Part shown: in pieces, positions 44,970 to 55,171 of the stretch | How positions within the stretch are numbered: the stretch's first letter is position 1 | How the letters are laid out: every line of letters begins with the position of its first letter | NCBI RefSeq assembly: GCF_001642805.2 | Contig: NZ_CP016948.1 | Coordinates: 62,001 to 126,000, forward strand | Origin: Serratia surfactantfaciens | Lineage (GTDB): Bacteria; Pseudomonadota; Gammaproteobacteria; Enterobacterales; Enterobacteriaceae | DNA length: 64,000 nt | Direction: 5' to 3' | Position numbers and translations under genes: made by a program | Notes under the pieces: generated by a model | Told to the model about the DNA's origin: nothing | The model's database searches: none | The model's input: the letters and a program-made list of their open reading frames with translations, nothing else

Positions 44970-46169
44970 TTATCCCAACACGCTGCCCAGTTGAAAGATA
45001 GGCAGGTACATGGCGATCACCAAAGCGCCGACAATGCCGCCTACCACCAGCATCAGCAGCGGCTCCAGCGTTTGCGCCAGCGTATCGGCCAACTCGTGGG
45101 TCTGCTGTTCATACCACTGCGCCAGTTTATCCAACAAGGCGTCCAGCGAACCGGACTCCTCGCCCACTCGCACCAACTGCCGACACAGCGGTGGAAACAG
45201 CGGTTGCAGGCCCAGGGCATGATGAAACGCTTCGCCTTCGGCGATCTGGCGCTGCACCTGTTCCAGCGCCTGCCGGTACAGCAGGTGGTCTGCCGCCAGT
45301 GCCGCCGCGTTCAAGCCTTCTACTAGCGTCAGCCCTGCGCGTTGGGTCATGGTCAGGATGCGAAAGGTTTGGCTCAGTGCGCCGCCGCTCACCAGCCGGG
45401 CGAGCAGCGGCAGCTTCAGCAAGGCCGCCTGTTCACGCCGGCGCCACGGCGGGCGCGGATGCAGCCAGCGACAATAGCCGAACAGCAACGCGCCCAGCAG
45501 CAGCGCCAGATAGGGGCCGACGGCGATCAGTTGCGCAGACAACGCCAATAGCCCCAGGGTAAACCAGGGCAGCGGCGCATCGAACGACTGATAAACCTTG
45601 GCGAATTCCGGCAGCACCATCACCAGCATCAGCACGCTGACCAGCAGCGCCACTGCGCAGATGAACAGGGGATAACGCAGCGCTTTGGTCACTTTGCGGC
45701 GCAGCAACAGCTGGGCTTCCTGCTGCTGTGCCAGCTGCAGACAACAGCCATCGAGGTTGCCGGTCAGTTCACCGATGGCGATCAACTGGCGATAGATAAG
45801 CGGAAAAATCCCCGGTTGTTCGGCGAGGGTTTCGGAAAGCGGTTGTCCTTCTCGCACCTGTTCCGTCAACTGGCGCAACAGGCAACGCCAGGCTGCCGAG
45901 GGATGTTCTGCCGCCAGCAGCCGCAGCGCATCGACCAGCGATAACCCGGCCTGCAGCAGAGTGGCGAGCTGGCTGGTGAAGTGGATTAAGGGCTCTCCGC
46001 GCCACTGGCCGGGCGGGACGCGTTTGCCGTGCCCAATCCGCCAGGGTTGCAGGCCTTGTTCGATCAGCCACTGGCTCACCTGGCGTTTTTCATCACTCAT
46101 CAGTTCGCCACGGCGTAAGGCGCCCTGAGCGTCGAGAGCCTGCCAAAGGAACAGCCGGCGCGCTTTCAT
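44970..46169 (-). CDS. hofC: Type IV pilus inner-membrane platform protein HofC (GspF/PilC family)
   Basis: Platform protein of the type IV pilus / type II secretion family, which couples the assembly ATPase to pilin polymerisation. The 399 aa protein has the usual two homologous GspF halves, seen as FTSQLATLLQAGLSLVDALR and FRILTMTQRAGLTLVEGLNA. There are three membrane regions (about 165-190, 215-240, 370-395), and it ends ALVIAMYLPIFQLGSVLG. It overlaps hofB by four bases (ATGA). Confidence 0.94.
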   Translation of the reverse strand: MKARRLFLWQALDAQGALRRGELMSDEKRQVSQWLIEQGLQPWRIGHGKRVPPGQWRGEPLIHFTSQLATLLQAGLSLVDALRLLAAEHPSAAWRCLLRQLTEQVREGQPLSETLAEQPGIFPLIYRQLIAIGELTGNLDGCCLQLAQQQEAQLLLRRKVTKALRYPLFICAVALLVSVLMLVMVLPEFAKVYQSFDAPLPWFTLGLLALSAQLIAVGPYLALLLGALLFGYCRWLHPRPPWRRREQAALLKLPLLARLVSGGALSQTFRILTMTQRAGLTLVEGLNAAALAADHLLYRQALEQVQRQIAEGEAFHHALGLQPLFPPLCRQLVRVGEESGSLDALLDKLAQWYEQQTHELADTLAQTLEPLLMLVVGGIVGALVIAMYLPIFQLGSVLG

Positions 46170-47608
46170 GGCGCGATTGCGCCGGGCTGGACGACGTCGA
46201 TCACGCGGTACAGTTCTTCCAGTGAAGTCGTGCCTTCGGTGGCCAGCGCCAGACCCGCCTGCAGCAGCGAAAGCTGCCCCTGCTCGCGGGCGATATCCGC
46301 CAGCAGAAGAGGGGCGGCGTTCGCCAGCAAGGCCGCCTGTATTTCCGGCGTAATGGCCAGCAGCTCATACACGCCGATGCGACCATAGTAACCGCCGAAG
46401 CAGTGCTCACAGCCATCGGCGCGCCAGGCGGTCAGCGGTTCCGGCCAGATCGAGGCGGGAAAATGCGCCGGCTGGCTGTGCGGATAGCGGCAGTGGCGAC
46501 ACAGCCTGCGTACCAGCCGCTGCGCGACGACCAGCTTCAGGCAGCCGGCGAGCAGGTAGCCGGGGATCCCCATATGCATCAGCCGCGTCAGGGTTTCAGC
46601 CGTGGAGTTGGTATGCAGCGTCGACAGTACCAGGTGGCCGGTTTGTGCGGCCTTGACTGCGATCTCGGCAGTTTCCGCATCGCGGATCTCGCCGATCATG
46701 ATGACATCCGGATCCTGGCGCAGCAGGGCGCGCAGCACCCTGGCGAAGCTCAGATCCGTTTTGGCGTTGATCTGGGTCTGATTGACGCCGAACAGCGGGA
46801 TCTCGACCGGATCTTCGACGCTGCACAGGTTGCTTTGCGCATCGTTCAACTGGCGCAGCCCGCTGTACAGCGTTACCGTCTTGCCGCTGCCGGTTGGGCC
46901 GGTCACCAGGATCAAACCTTGCGGGCAGGCTAACGCCGCCGCGTAGCGCGCCAGATCCGCCCGACTCATGCCCAGTTGATCCAGCGGCAGATCCTGTTGC
47001 TCTCCCTGTTGAACGCGCAGCACCACCTTCTCGCCATGCAACGTCGGCAGGGTGGCGATGCGCATGGCATAGCGCGCACCGTCCAGCGTCAGGCTGAGCT
47101 GCCCGTCCTGAGGCTGCCGGCGTTCGGCGATATCCAACTGGCCGAGGATCTTCAGCCGGGCGATAAGGCGCGCGGTCAGCTGCGGCGGCGGTGAGGCGAA
47201 GGTTTGCAGCACGCCGTCGATGCGCAGGCGCAGGCGAAAATGCTGCCGAAAGGGTTCGAAGTGGATGTCCGAAGCGCGGCGTTGGATGGCCAGGCGCAGC
47301 GTCTGGTTGATGAACTGCACTACCGGTGCATCGCCGTCGTCGGCGTAGGCGATGTCGGCGGCGTCCTCTTCGGCCGCCAGCGGCGCCGGGAGCGGCTCGT
47401 GGCGTTGGTTCAGCGCCAGCTCAAGCCTGGCCGCCGGCCACTGTTCCAGGTGGATGCGTTTGCCGGTAGCGAAGCGCAGCGCCGCCAGCAATCCTTGCGG
47501 CGCTTCTTCGCTGAGCGCGACCGTCAGGGTGGTCGGGTCTTCGTTCAGCGCCAGCGCCTGATAGCGCCGGCACAGGGCGTGAACCTCCTCGCTGATTTGT
47601 ACGCTCAT
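46166..47608 (-). CDS. hofB: Type IV pilus assembly ATPase HofB (GspE/PilB family)
   Basis: Hexameric ATPase that powers pilin polymerisation. The 480 aa product has Walker A VTGPTGSGKTVTLYSGL, the Asp box CSVEDPVEIPLFGVNQTQIN, Walker B DPDVIMIGEIRDAETAEIAV, and the His box TGHLVLSTLHTNSTAET. A zinc-binding tetracysteine follows (CRHC and CEHC). These identify an assembly rather than retraction ATPase. It lies six bases after ppdD and overlaps hofC. Confidence 0.95.
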   Translation of the reverse strand: MSVQISEEVHALCRRYQALALNEDPTTLTVALSEEAPQGLLAALRFATGKRIHLEQWPAARLELALNQRHEPLPAPLAAEEDAADIAYADDGDAPVVQFINQTLRLAIQRRASDIHFEPFRQHFRLRLRIDGVLQTFASPPPQLTARLIARLKILGQLDIAERRQPQDGQLSLTLDGARYAMRIATLPTLHGEKVVLRVQQGEQQDLPLDQLGMSRADLARYAAALACPQGLILVTGPTGSGKTVTLYSGLRQLNDAQSNLCSVEDPVEIPLFGVNQTQINAKTDLSFARVLRALLRQDPDVIMIGEIRDAETAEIAVKAAQTGHLVLSTLHTNSTAETLTRLMHMGIPGYLLAGCLKLVVAQRLVRRLCRHCRYPHSQPAHFPASIWPEPLTAWRADGCEHCFGGYYGRIGVYELLAITPEIQAALLANAAPLLLADIAREQGQLSLLQAGLALATEGTTSLEELYRVIDVVQPGAIAP

Positions 47609-47613
47609 CGCCG

Positions 47614-48051
47614 TTACTCCGCTGCGTTATCGAAGCGGAAGACTTCCTGGCACACCTCAACCAGCGTGGCGTTTTCGCTGCTGCACAGTCGGCTCCAGCG
47701 GGTCAGCCCTTCGGCGTTCGCTGTGGGGGTTAACGCCACCGCCAGCCCCTGCAGCGTCTGAGCGCCGGTCAGCGTGATCACGCCTTTGACGACCTTCACT
47801 CCGCTGACGTAACGCGATGTGCCGCCGGTGGGAATGCCTTTGCTGCCGGCCTCGCAGCCGGCGGGGGCGCCTTCATCCAGCACGCACAGCTCAACCGCCA
47901 GCTTATACGGCGCCATGGTTTGCAACATGTCGGTCATCGCCGCTTTCTGAATGTAGCGCTGGTAGGCGGGAATGCCGATGGCGCTGAGGATGGCGATGAT
48001 GGCGATCACCACCATCAGTTCTATCAGGGTAAAGCCGCGTTGCGTTTCCAT
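47614..48051 (-). CDS. ppdD: Major type IV pilin-like protein PpdD
   Basis: Prepilin of 145 aa with a class III signal: a six-residue leader METQRG, cleavage before Phe, then the hydrophobic N-terminal helix FTLIELMVVIAIIAIL with the essential Glu at mature position 5. Four cysteines in the globular part (ELCVLDEGAPAGC, RLCSSEN, VCQEV) could form two disulfides, as in E. coli PpdD. The ATG at 48051 follows GGAGG; a longer frame to 48108 adds a proline-rich stretch before the leader and is rejected. First gene of ppdD-hofB-hofC. The prepilin peptidase needed is not in the window. Confidence 0.95.
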   Translation of the reverse strand: METQRGFTLIELMVVIAIIAILSAIGIPAYQRYIQKAAMTDMLQTMAPYKLAVELCVLDEGAPAGCEAGSKGIPTGGTSRYVSGVKVVKGVITLTGAQTLQGLAVALTPTANAEGLTRWSRLCSSENATLVEVCQEVFRFDNAAE

Positions 48052-48210
48052 ACGTTGTTTCCTCCATTGGGGTGTGGAAGGCAACGGTAGCGGCTTGCTT
48101 GGGGGCACGGCGAGGGGCTTTTGCGCGTTTCTCGGCGCGCTTCCATCAGTAATGACGTTGTTTGCAGCGGTAAATAAAACAGTGCGAGGGGGGTCGCAAT
48201 TTTACGGTAA

Positions 48211-48234
48211 CGCCCCCGACAGCGGCCGGGGGCG
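48211..48234 (-). terminator. Hairpin after nadC
   Basis: Stem CGCCCCCG / CGGGGGCG with an eight-base loop, seven bases past the nadC stop. On the minus strand the following bases are TTACCGTAAAA, not a proper T-run, so it may be a weak terminator or mRNA-end stabiliser. The rest of 48052-48210 is the ppdD leader and promoter region. Confidence 0.5.
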
Positions 48235-48241
48235 AGGGGGA

Positions 48242-49153
<912 letters not shown>

Positions 49154-49216
49154 TTAGATCGTAGGGGAACATGCTACTCTGTTGCAGGAATAAGTACCAC
49201 CGCAGAGAGGTGTCTG

Positions 49217-49813
49217 ATGCAGTTGGAAAATGGCTGGATTGTCGGGGCGACGCGAGTGGTCTCGCCGCACTGCGATCGTCGCCCGGATGATGAGCTCCCC
49301 TCGCTGCTGGTCATCCACAATATCAGCCTGCCGCCCGGCGAGTTCGGCGGCCCCTATATCGACCAGCTGTTCACCGGCACGCTCGATCCTGCGCAGCATC
49401 CTTATTTTGCTGAAATCCATCAGCTGCGGGTGTCGGCGCACTGTCTGATCCGCCGCGACGGGACGATCGTGCAGTATGTGCCCTTCGACCAGCGCGCCTG
49501 GCACGCGGGCGTGTCCCTGTATCAGGGGCGCGATCGGTGCAACGATTTCTCCATCGGCATCGAGCTGGAAGGCACCGATCGGCTGCCCTACACCGAGGCG
49601 CAATACCGCGCGCTGCAGGCGGTCACCGCGCTGCTGGCCGAACATTATCCGCCGCTGGCGGAAAATATCGTCGGGCATTGCGATATCGCCCCCGGGCGCA
49701 AGACCGATCCCGGGCCGGCGTTCGATTGGGATCGCTATCTGGCATCTCTGGAACAACGCGGCGCGCCCGCCGACGCTATGCTTGAGACAAGAAAAAGGGA
49801 GAGGAATCGCTAA
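49217..49813 (+). CDS. ampD: 1,6-anhydro-MurNAc-L-alanine amidase AmpD
   Basis: Cytoplasmic zinc amidase that recycles anhydromuropeptides; its loss derepresses AmpC beta-lactamase where ampR-ampC is present, as in Serratia. The 198 aa protein shows zinc His34 in [25 protein letters not shown], and [17 protein letters not shown] with the second His, the catalytic Lys and the Asp. I choose the ATG at 49217 ([15 protein letters not shown]); the longer frame back to 48989 overlaps nadC in an unlikely way. The stop overlaps ampE (TAATG). Confidence 0.97.
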   Translation: MQLENGWIVGATRVVSPHCDRRPDDELPSLLVIHNISLPPGEFGGPYIDQLFTGTLDPAQHPYFAEIHQLRVSAHCLIRRDGTIVQYVPFDQRAWHAGVSLYQGRDRCNDFSIGIELEGTDRLPYTEAQYRALQAVTALLAEHYPPLAENIVGHCDIAPGRKTDPGPAFDWDRYLASLEQRGAPADAMLETRKRERNR

Positions 49814-50667
49814 TGACGCTGTTTACGCTGTTGCTGGTTTTGGCCTGGGAGCGCCTGTTTAAGCTGGGTGAACACTGGCAGCTGGATCACCGTCTCGAAG
49901 TGGTGTTTCAGCGGCTGCATCGGGTTTCGCTGGCGCAGACGCTGGCGATGACGGCCGCCTGGATGGTGATCGTCTGGGGCATTCTGTGGTTGTCGCACGG
50001 GTTATTCTTCGGCGTGGTGACACTGTTGCTGTGGATCGTCATCGATCTGCTGTGCGTCGGCGCCGGCATCAAGCGTAAACACTACCGGGCTTATCTGAAA
50101 GCAGCGCGGCAGGGGGATACTCACGCCAGCGATCAGATGGCGGAAGAGCTGGCGTTGATCCACGGCTTGCCGGTGGACTGCAGCGAAGAGCTGCGCCTGC
50201 GCGAGCTGCAAAATGCGCTGCTGTGGATCAACTTCCGTTATTACCTGGCGCCGCTGTTCTGGTTTGTGGTGTTTGGGCCTTATGGGCCGATAGCGCTGGC
50301 GGGTTATGCTTTCCTGCGCGCCTATCAAACCTGGCTGGCGCGCCACAATACACCGCTGGAGCGTTCGCAGTCGGGCATCGATCACCTGTTGAACTGGCTG
50401 GACTGGATCCCGGTGCGTTTAGCCGGGGCTGCCTATGCGCTGTTCGGCCATGGCGAGCGCGCGCTGCCGGCCTGGTTCGCTTCGTTGGGGGATCTGCACT
50501 CGTCGTCGTATCAGGTGTTAACGCGGCTGGCGCAGTTCTCGCTGGCGCGCGATCCGCATATGGATCCGGTGCAAACGCCGCGGGCGGCGGTGACGCTGGC
50601 GCGCAAGGTGACGATGATCATCGTGGTGGTAGTGGCGCTGCTGACCATTTACGGCACGCTGCTTTAA
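49813..50667 (+). CDS. ampE: Inner-membrane protein AmpE
   Basis: Polytopic membrane protein of the CobD/CbiB-related family, linked to AmpD in beta-lactamase regulation though its biochemical role is unclear. The 284 aa product equals E. coli AmpE in length. It has about four hydrophobic segments (about 40-85, 140-165, 265-282 and others) and starts [20 protein letters not shown]. It shares a base with the ampD stop, indicating coupled translation. In E. coli aroP follows; here the convergent hemL does. Confidence 0.95.
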   Translation: MTLFTLLLVLAWERLFKLGEHWQLDHRLEVVFQRLHRVSLAQTLAMTAAWMVIVWGILWLSHGLFFGVVTLLLWIVIDLLCVGAGIKRKHYRAYLKAARQGDTHASDQMAEELALIHGLPVDCSEELRLRELQNALLWINFRYYLAPLFWFVVFGPYGPIALAGYAFLRAYQTWLARHNTPLERSQSGIDHLLNWLDWIPVRLAGAAYALFGHGERALPAWFASLGDLHSSSYQVLTRLAQFSLARDPHMDPVQTPRAAVTLARKVTMIIVVVVALLTIYGTLL

Positions 50668-50687
50668 GCCGCTGCGAAAAGCAAAAC

Positions 50688-50711
50688 GGGCGCCGAGGCG
50701 CCCATTTTTTT
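50688..50711 (+). terminator. Bidirectional terminator between ampE and hemL
   Basis: Stem GGGCGC / GCGCCC extended by a further C-G pair around a small loop, followed by A and seven T on the plus strand. On the minus strand the stem is followed by GTTTTGCTTTT, so it can also end hemL. Confidence 0.9.
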
Positions 50712-50727
50712 GGCCATTCGGCCGGGA

Positions 50728-52017
50728 TTACAGCTTGGCGAAACAGCGACGCGCGGCGTCGATGGTGCGCTGGATGTCTTCCTTGCTGTGCGCCACGGAC
50801 ATAAAGCCCGCTTCGAAGGCGGACGGCGCCAGATACACCCCTTCTTCCAGCATCAGGTGGAAGAAGCGCTTGAAGCGCTCCACGTCGCACTGCATGACGT
50901 CCTGGTAGCAGGTGACCGCCGGCGCGTCGGTGAAGAACAGGCCGAACATGCCGCCGACGTTGTTGACCACCAACGGGATGTTCTCTTCCTGCGCCGCGTG
51001 CAGCAGGCCCGCGGCCAGCATTTCGGTCAGTTCGGTCAGCGTCTGGTGCACGCCGACCTGCGACACTTCGGTCAGGCAAGCGTAGCCCGCCGCCATGGCG
51101 ATCGGGTTGCCGGACAGGGTGCCCGCCTGGTAGACCGGGCCGGTCGGCGCCAGCGCGTCCATCACCTCGCGACGGCCGCCGAAGGCGCCCACCGGCATGC
51201 CGCCGCCGATGATTTTGCCGAGGCAGGTCAGATCAGGCTCGACACCGTAATAGGATTGCGCGCCGGCCAGCGCCACGCGGAAGCCGGTCATCACTTCGTC
51301 GATGATCAGCAGCGCGCCGTATTTGTCGCACAGGGCGCGCAGGCCCGGCAGGAATTCCGGCAGCGGCGGCACGCAGTTCATGTTGCCGGCGACCGGCTCG
51401 ACGATGATGCAGGCGATCTCGGACGGGTATTGCTCGAAGGCGGCGCGCACCGAGTCCAGATCGTTATAGGTGCAGGTCAGGGTGTGTTTGGCGAAATCGG
51501 CCGGCACGCCCGGTGAGTTCGGCTGGCCGAGGGTCAGTGCGCCGGAACCGGCTTTCACCAGCAGGCAGTCGGCATGGCCGTGGTAGCAGCCTTCGAACTT
51601 GATGATTTTATCGCGGTTGGTGTAGCCGCGCGCCAGACGAATAGCGCTCATGGTGGCTTCGGTGCCCGAGTTCACCATGCGCACCATATCCATGGTCGGC
51701 ACCAGTTCGGTGACCAACTGCGCCATTTTGACTTCCATCTCGGTCGGCGCGCCGAAGCTCAGGCCGCGCTGCGCCGCTTCGATTACCGCGTCGCGGATAG
51801 CCGGGTGGTTGTGCCCCAGCACCATCGGCCCCCAGGAACCGACATAGTCGATATAGGCCTTGCCGTCGGCATCGAACAGGTAAGCCCCGTCTGCCCGCTC
51901 GATAAACAGCGGCACACCGCCCACGCCGGTGAATGCACGCACCGGAGAGTTCACCCCGCCGGGGATCAACTGTTGCGCCTGGGCGTACAGACTTTCGGAC
52001 TTGCTGTGTAGGCTCAT
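50728..52017 (-). CDS. hemL: Glutamate-1-semialdehyde 2,1-aminomutase
   Basis: PLP enzyme that forms 5-aminolevulinate for heme. The 429 aa sequence has [39 protein letters not shown], the cofactor aspartate in [13 protein letters not shown], and the Schiff-base lysine in [18 protein letters not shown]. The start [13 protein letters not shown] has an AGGAG eight bases upstream, and is three residues longer than E. coli. A TAGAAT -10-like sequence (52065-52060) lies upstream. It diverges from clcA. Confidence 0.98.
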   Translation of the reverse strand: MSLHSKSESLYAQAQQLIPGGVNSPVRAFTGVGGVPLFIERADGAYLFDADGKAYIDYVGSWGPMVLGHNHPAIRDAVIEAAQRGLSFGAPTEMEVKMAQLVTELVPTMDMVRMVNSGTEATMSAIRLARGYTNRDKIIKFEGCYHGHADCLLVKAGSGALTLGQPNSPGVPADFAKHTLTCTYNDLDSVRAAFEQYPSEIACIIVEPVAGNMNCVPPLPEFLPGLRALCDKYGALLIIDEVMTGFRVALAGAQSYYGVEPDLTCLGKIIGGGMPVGAFGGRREVMDALAPTGPVYQAGTLSGNPIAMAAGYACLTEVSQVGVHQTLTELTEMLAAGLLHAAQEENIPLVVNNVGGMFGLFFTDAPAVTCYQDVMQCDVERFKRFFHLMLEEGVYLAPSAFEAGFMSVAHSKEDIQRTIDAARRCFAKL

Positions 52018-52191
52018 AAATCGGCTCCTGGATTCTCTTTTGAATGATTTGACCGCGCTATTCTAGAGGAGAGCGCCGCGTTATGAAACGATCACAGTCA
52101 GATACCATTAACGGCAGCGCCCGCCGCCGGGTTGGGGTAGAATAACCGCCTTGCCTATTTGTATTACAAATTACCTGACGAATCACTCGCG

Positions 52192-53631
52192 ATGACTGAA
52201 TCACAATCACAGCCTGCAGGGGCATTGAGCCCGCGTCTTAGCCGCAGCGATGCGGTGCGCCAGTTTATCCGCCGCGATAAAACGCCGGTGGCGATCCTGT
52301 TGATGGCCGCGCTGGTGGGTACGCTGGCCGGCTTGCTCGGCGTGGCCTTCGATAAAGCGGTGGAGTGGGTGCAGCAGCAGCGGCTGGCTTCACTGGCGCA
52401 GGTCGCCGATTCCTGGCTCCTGGTGTGGCCGCTGGCGTTTATCCTGTCCGCCGCGCTGGCGGCGCTGGGTTATTACCTGGTGCGCCGCTTTGCGCCGGAA
52501 GCGGGCGGCTCGGGCATTCCGGAGATCGAAGGCGCGCTGGAGGAGCTGCGGCCGGTGCGCTGGTGGCGCGTGATCCCGGTGAAATTCATCGGCGGCATGG
52601 GCACGCTGGGGGCGGGTATGGTGCTGGGGCGCGAAGGGCCCACGGTGCAGATGGGCGGCAACGTCGGGCGCATGGTATTGGACATGCTGCGCATTCGCGG
52701 CGCCGAGGCGCGCCATTCGCTGCTGGCGACCGGGGCCGCCGCCGGCTTGTCCGCCGCGTTCAACGCGCCGCTGGCCGGCATCCTGTTCATCATCGAAGAG
52801 ATGCGGCCGCAGTTTCGCTACAACCTGATCTCGATTAAAGCGGTATTCATCGGCGTTATCATGTCGAGCGTGGTGTTCCAGCTGTTTAACGGCCAGGGAT
52901 CGGTGATCGAAGTCGGCAAGCTTTCTTCGGCGCCCATCAATACCCTGTGGCTCTATCTGGTGCTGGGGGCGATCTTCGGCGCGGTGGGCGTGGGATTCAA
53001 CGCGTTGATCTTCCGCACCCAGGACATGTTTGCGCGCCTGCACGGCGGCAGAATGCGCAATGTCTTGCTGATGGGCGGGCTACTCGGCGGCGTGTGCGGC
53101 ATTCTGGGGCTGATTCAGCCGGAGGCGGCGGGCGGCGGCTTTGGGCTGATCCCGATCGCCGCGGCGGGCAATTACAGCGTCGGCATGCTGATGTTTATCT
53201 TTATTACCCGTATCTTCACCACACTGCTGTGCTTCGGTTCCGGCGCGCCGGGCGGCATCTTCGCGCCGATGCTGGCGTTGGGCACGCTGTTCGGCACCGC
53301 CTTCGGGCTGGCGGGGGCGCACCTGTTCCCGCAATACGGCATCGAGGCGGGCACCTTCGCCATCGCCGGCATGGGGGCATTGTTCGCCGCGACGGTGCGC
53401 GCCCCGCTGACCGGCATCGTGCTGGTGCTGGAAATGACCGACAACTACCAGCTGATTTTACCGATGATCATCACCTGCCTCGGCGCCACGGTGGTGGCGC
53501 AACTGCTCGGCGGCAAGCCGCTGTATTCGTCGATCCTGGCCCGCACGTTGCAAAAACAGGAGGCGCAGCTGGCGCGAGAAGCGGCGGAGAAAACAGGTAA
53601 GGAAAATACAACAAATGCGGTGAATACTTGA
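52192..53631 (+). CDS. clcA: H+/Cl- exchange transporter ClcA
   Basis: CLC-family antiporter exchanging two chloride for one proton, used in extreme acid resistance. All key residues fall at the E. coli numbers: Ser107 in GGSGIPE, the gating Glu148 in GREGPTV, the proton Glu203 in IIEEMRPQF, and Tyr445 in GKPLYS. This agreement fixes the ATG at 52192 ([10 protein letters not shown], 479 aa), although its ribosome site is poor; a longer frame from 52159 is rejected. It has about 18 helical segments. In E. coli too it lies between hemL and erpA. Confidence 0.97.
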   Translation: MTESQSQPAGALSPRLSRSDAVRQFIRRDKTPVAILLMAALVGTLAGLLGVAFDKAVEWVQQQRLASLAQVADSWLLVWPLAFILSAALAALGYYLVRRFAPEAGGSGIPEIEGALEELRPVRWWRVIPVKFIGGMGTLGAGMVLGREGPTVQMGGNVGRMVLDMLRIRGAEARHSLLATGAAAGLSAAFNAPLAGILFIIEEMRPQFRYNLISIKAVFIGVIMSSVVFQLFNGQGSVIEVGKLSSAPINTLWLYLVLGAIFGAVGVGFNALIFRTQDMFARLHGGRMRNVLLMGGLLGGVCGILGLIQPEAAGGGFGLIPIAAAGNYSVGMLMFIFITRIFTTLLCFGSGAPGGIFAPMLALGTLFGTAFGLAGAHLFPQYGIEAGTFAIAGMGALFAATVRAPLTGIVLVLEMTDNYQLILPMIITCLGATVVAQLLGGKPLYSSILARTLQKQEAQLAREAAEKTGKENTTNAVNT

Positions 53632-53720
53632 ACGCAACACTCAGGTATCGGATAATCGTTAATATTAATCAGGCGGCCATAGTAGCGATCTGATGCTGAA
53701 CAATGTTGGGAGTAAAGACT

Positions 53721-54065
53721 ATGAGTGATGAAACGGCACTGCCCCTGCAATTTACCGAGGCAGCAGCAAACAAGGTGAAGTTCCTGATTGCTGACGAAGA
53801 AAACCCGAACCTGAAGTTGCGGGTTTACATTACCGGTGGCGGCTGCAGCGGATTCCAGTACGGCTTCACTTTTGACGACAAGGTCAACGATGGCGACATG
53901 ACCATCGAGAAGCAGGGCGTAGCGCTGGTGGTCGATCCGATGAGCCTGCAGTATCTGGTGGGCGGTTCGGTGGACTACACCGAAGGGCTGGAAGGGTCGC
54001 GCTTCGTGGTGACCAACCCGAATGCCAAAACCACCTGCGGTTGCGGTTCTTCGTTCAGCATCTGA
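53721..54065 (+). CDS. erpA: Iron-sulfur cluster insertion protein ErpA
   Basis: A-type carrier that delivers [4Fe-4S] or [2Fe-2S] clusters to apoproteins, including IspG. The 114 aa protein starts [20 protein letters not shown]. Its three cluster cysteines are C42 in [11 protein letters not shown] and the pair in [11 protein letters not shown] at the C-terminus. The ATG at 53721 (after GGGAG) gives the usual length; six extra codons upstream are rejected. A terminator follows. Confidence 0.98.
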   Translation: MSDETALPLQFTEAAANKVKFLIADEENPNLKLRVYITGGGCSGFQYGFTFDDKVNDGDMTIEKQGVALVVDPMSLQYLVGGSVDYTEGLEGSRFVVTNPNAKTTCGCGSSFSI

Positions 54066-54084
54066 GTTCGCCTGTCAGAATATC

Positions 54085-54117
54085 AACCCGCTCGCCTGCC
54101 GGCCGGCGGGTTTTTTT
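54085..54117 (+). terminator. Terminator of erpA
   Basis: AACCCGC / GCGGGTT outer stem, with an inner GCC-rich arm, followed by seven T. Confidence 0.85.
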
Positions 54118-54121
54118 ATGT

Positions 54122-54370
54122 CTACCATTCCACCAGGATCACTTCCGCGCCGTTCTCCTGGGTCGGTGGGGTGCGGATGACCTTGGGCTGCGCCGCCGCA
54201 TGGCTGCATTCGGCCTGTGGCGCAGCGGCTTCGAGGCGCACGGCGCATTGCGGTTCAATGGTCAGGGTAACGCCGATCTGGCCGCTGACGGCATCGGCAT
54301 AGACGGCGCCACTCAGCAGAGCGCCACAGCAGGCAAGCAGAATTTTTTTCATCATTGCGGGAATAGCCAT
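54122..54370 (-). CDS. Small secreted protein of unknown function
   Basis: Predicted 82 aa protein. It has a clear signal peptide (MMKKILLACCGALLSGAVYA, cleavage probably before DAVSGQIG), then about 55 residues with only two cysteines (EPQC, AECSH) that could form one disulfide. The mature start GQIGVTLTIEPQC recalls the first strand of fimbrial or spore-coat-U-like domains, but the protein is far too short for one. Codon use is normal for the window. The start is uncertain: ATG at 54370, 54355 or 54352, none with a strong ribosome site. In E. coli yadS follows erpA directly, so this is an added gene. I cannot assign a function. Confidence 0.65.
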   Translation of the reverse strand: MAIPAMMKKILLACCGALLSGAVYADAVSGQIGVTLTIEPQCAVRLEAAAPQAECSHAAAQPKVIRTPPTQENGAEVILVEW

Positions 54371-54532
54371 CCGTAAGCAATCTTGTGATGACTTATCGGC
54401 AAAAAGTTAAAAAGTTTTAACAGCGCGGGGAAAGCCTTAACCTGAGGGTTACAGAATTTTACATCGTCACTACGCTATTTTTCGGGCGAAAATAATACCA
54501 ACAAACACGTTTTTAGTCTAATAAATCACCAG

Positions 54533-54556
54533 GCCGCCGTCCCGAAGGACGACGGC
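54533..54556 (-). terminator. Hairpin directly after the yadS stop codon
   Basis: On the minus strand, GCCGTCGTCC and GGACGGCGGC pair (one G-U) around a TTCG tetraloop, a very stable RNA fold, starting at the base after the stop codon. The following CTGGTGATTTATTAG is not a clean T-run, so it may terminate weakly or protect the mRNA end. Confidence 0.6.
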
Positions 54557-55171
54557 TCAGCGTTCGAGGATAAAGGCGGGCAGTTTGAGATGCCAACGAA
54601 TGGCCGCCAGCCGAATGGCCAGGGTGATGAGCATGCCCAGCATCATGGCCTGCTGCAGTGGCATGCCGAAGGTATAAAACGCCGTGGCGTGCACGATACC
54701 GCCGATGATGCAGGCGGTGGCGTAAATTTCGGTGCGCAGGATCATCGGGATCTCGCGCGCCAGCACGTCGCGGATAATGCCGCCGCCGACGCCGGTGATC
54801 ACCCCCATGCAGATCGCCACCAGCGGGCCGGTGCCGGCCGCGAAGGCCTTGTTGACGCCGATACCGACGAACACCGCCAGCCCGACGGCGTCCAGCACCG
54901 GCAGCACCCACTTCGGCAGGCGGCGCGGCTGGCGTACCAGCAGCAGCGTCAAGACGCAGGTGATCATCGCCACCACCAGGTCGGTGGGATCCTTGACCCA
55001 GAATACCGGGCCGTTGGCCAGCGCCATATCGCGGATGGTGCCGCCGCCGACCGCGGTGACCACGCCCAATACCAGCACGCCGAACGGATCCATGCGCAGC
55101 TTGCCGGCCAGCAGTACGCCGGAGACGGCGAACACCGCGGTGCCGAGAATATCCAGCCAGAACACCAACAT
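54557..55171 (-). CDS. yadS: TRIC-like membrane protein YadS (UPF0126)
   Basis: Inner-membrane protein of 204 aa with seven hydrophobic segments and the paired glycine motifs GVVTAVGGGTIRDMAL and GVITGVGGGIIRDVLARE, which mark the UPF0126/TRIC cation channel family. E. coli YadS has been linked to glycine uptake, but the biological role is not settled. I choose the ATG at 55171 ([14 protein letters not shown]); longer upstream reading is btuF in another frame. Its first base is the last base of the btuF stop (TGATG). Confidence 0.92.
   Translation of the reverse strand: MLVFWLDILGTAVFAVSGVLLAGKLRMDPFGVLVLGVVTAVGGGTIRDMALANGPVFWVKDPTDLVVAMITCVLTLLLVRQPRRLPKWVLPVLDAVGLAVFVGIGVNKAFAAGTGPLVAICMGVITGVGGGIIRDVLAREIPMILRTEIYATACIIGGIVHATAFYTFGMPLQQAMMLGMLITLAIRLAAIRWHLKLPAFILER

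Noticed and set aside
44970..47608. Reading hofB-hofC as part of a type II secretion operon
   Set aside because: The pair is joined to a type IV pilin-like ppdD and to guaC and nadC exactly as in the E. coli hof locus; no gspC, D, G-M genes are near.
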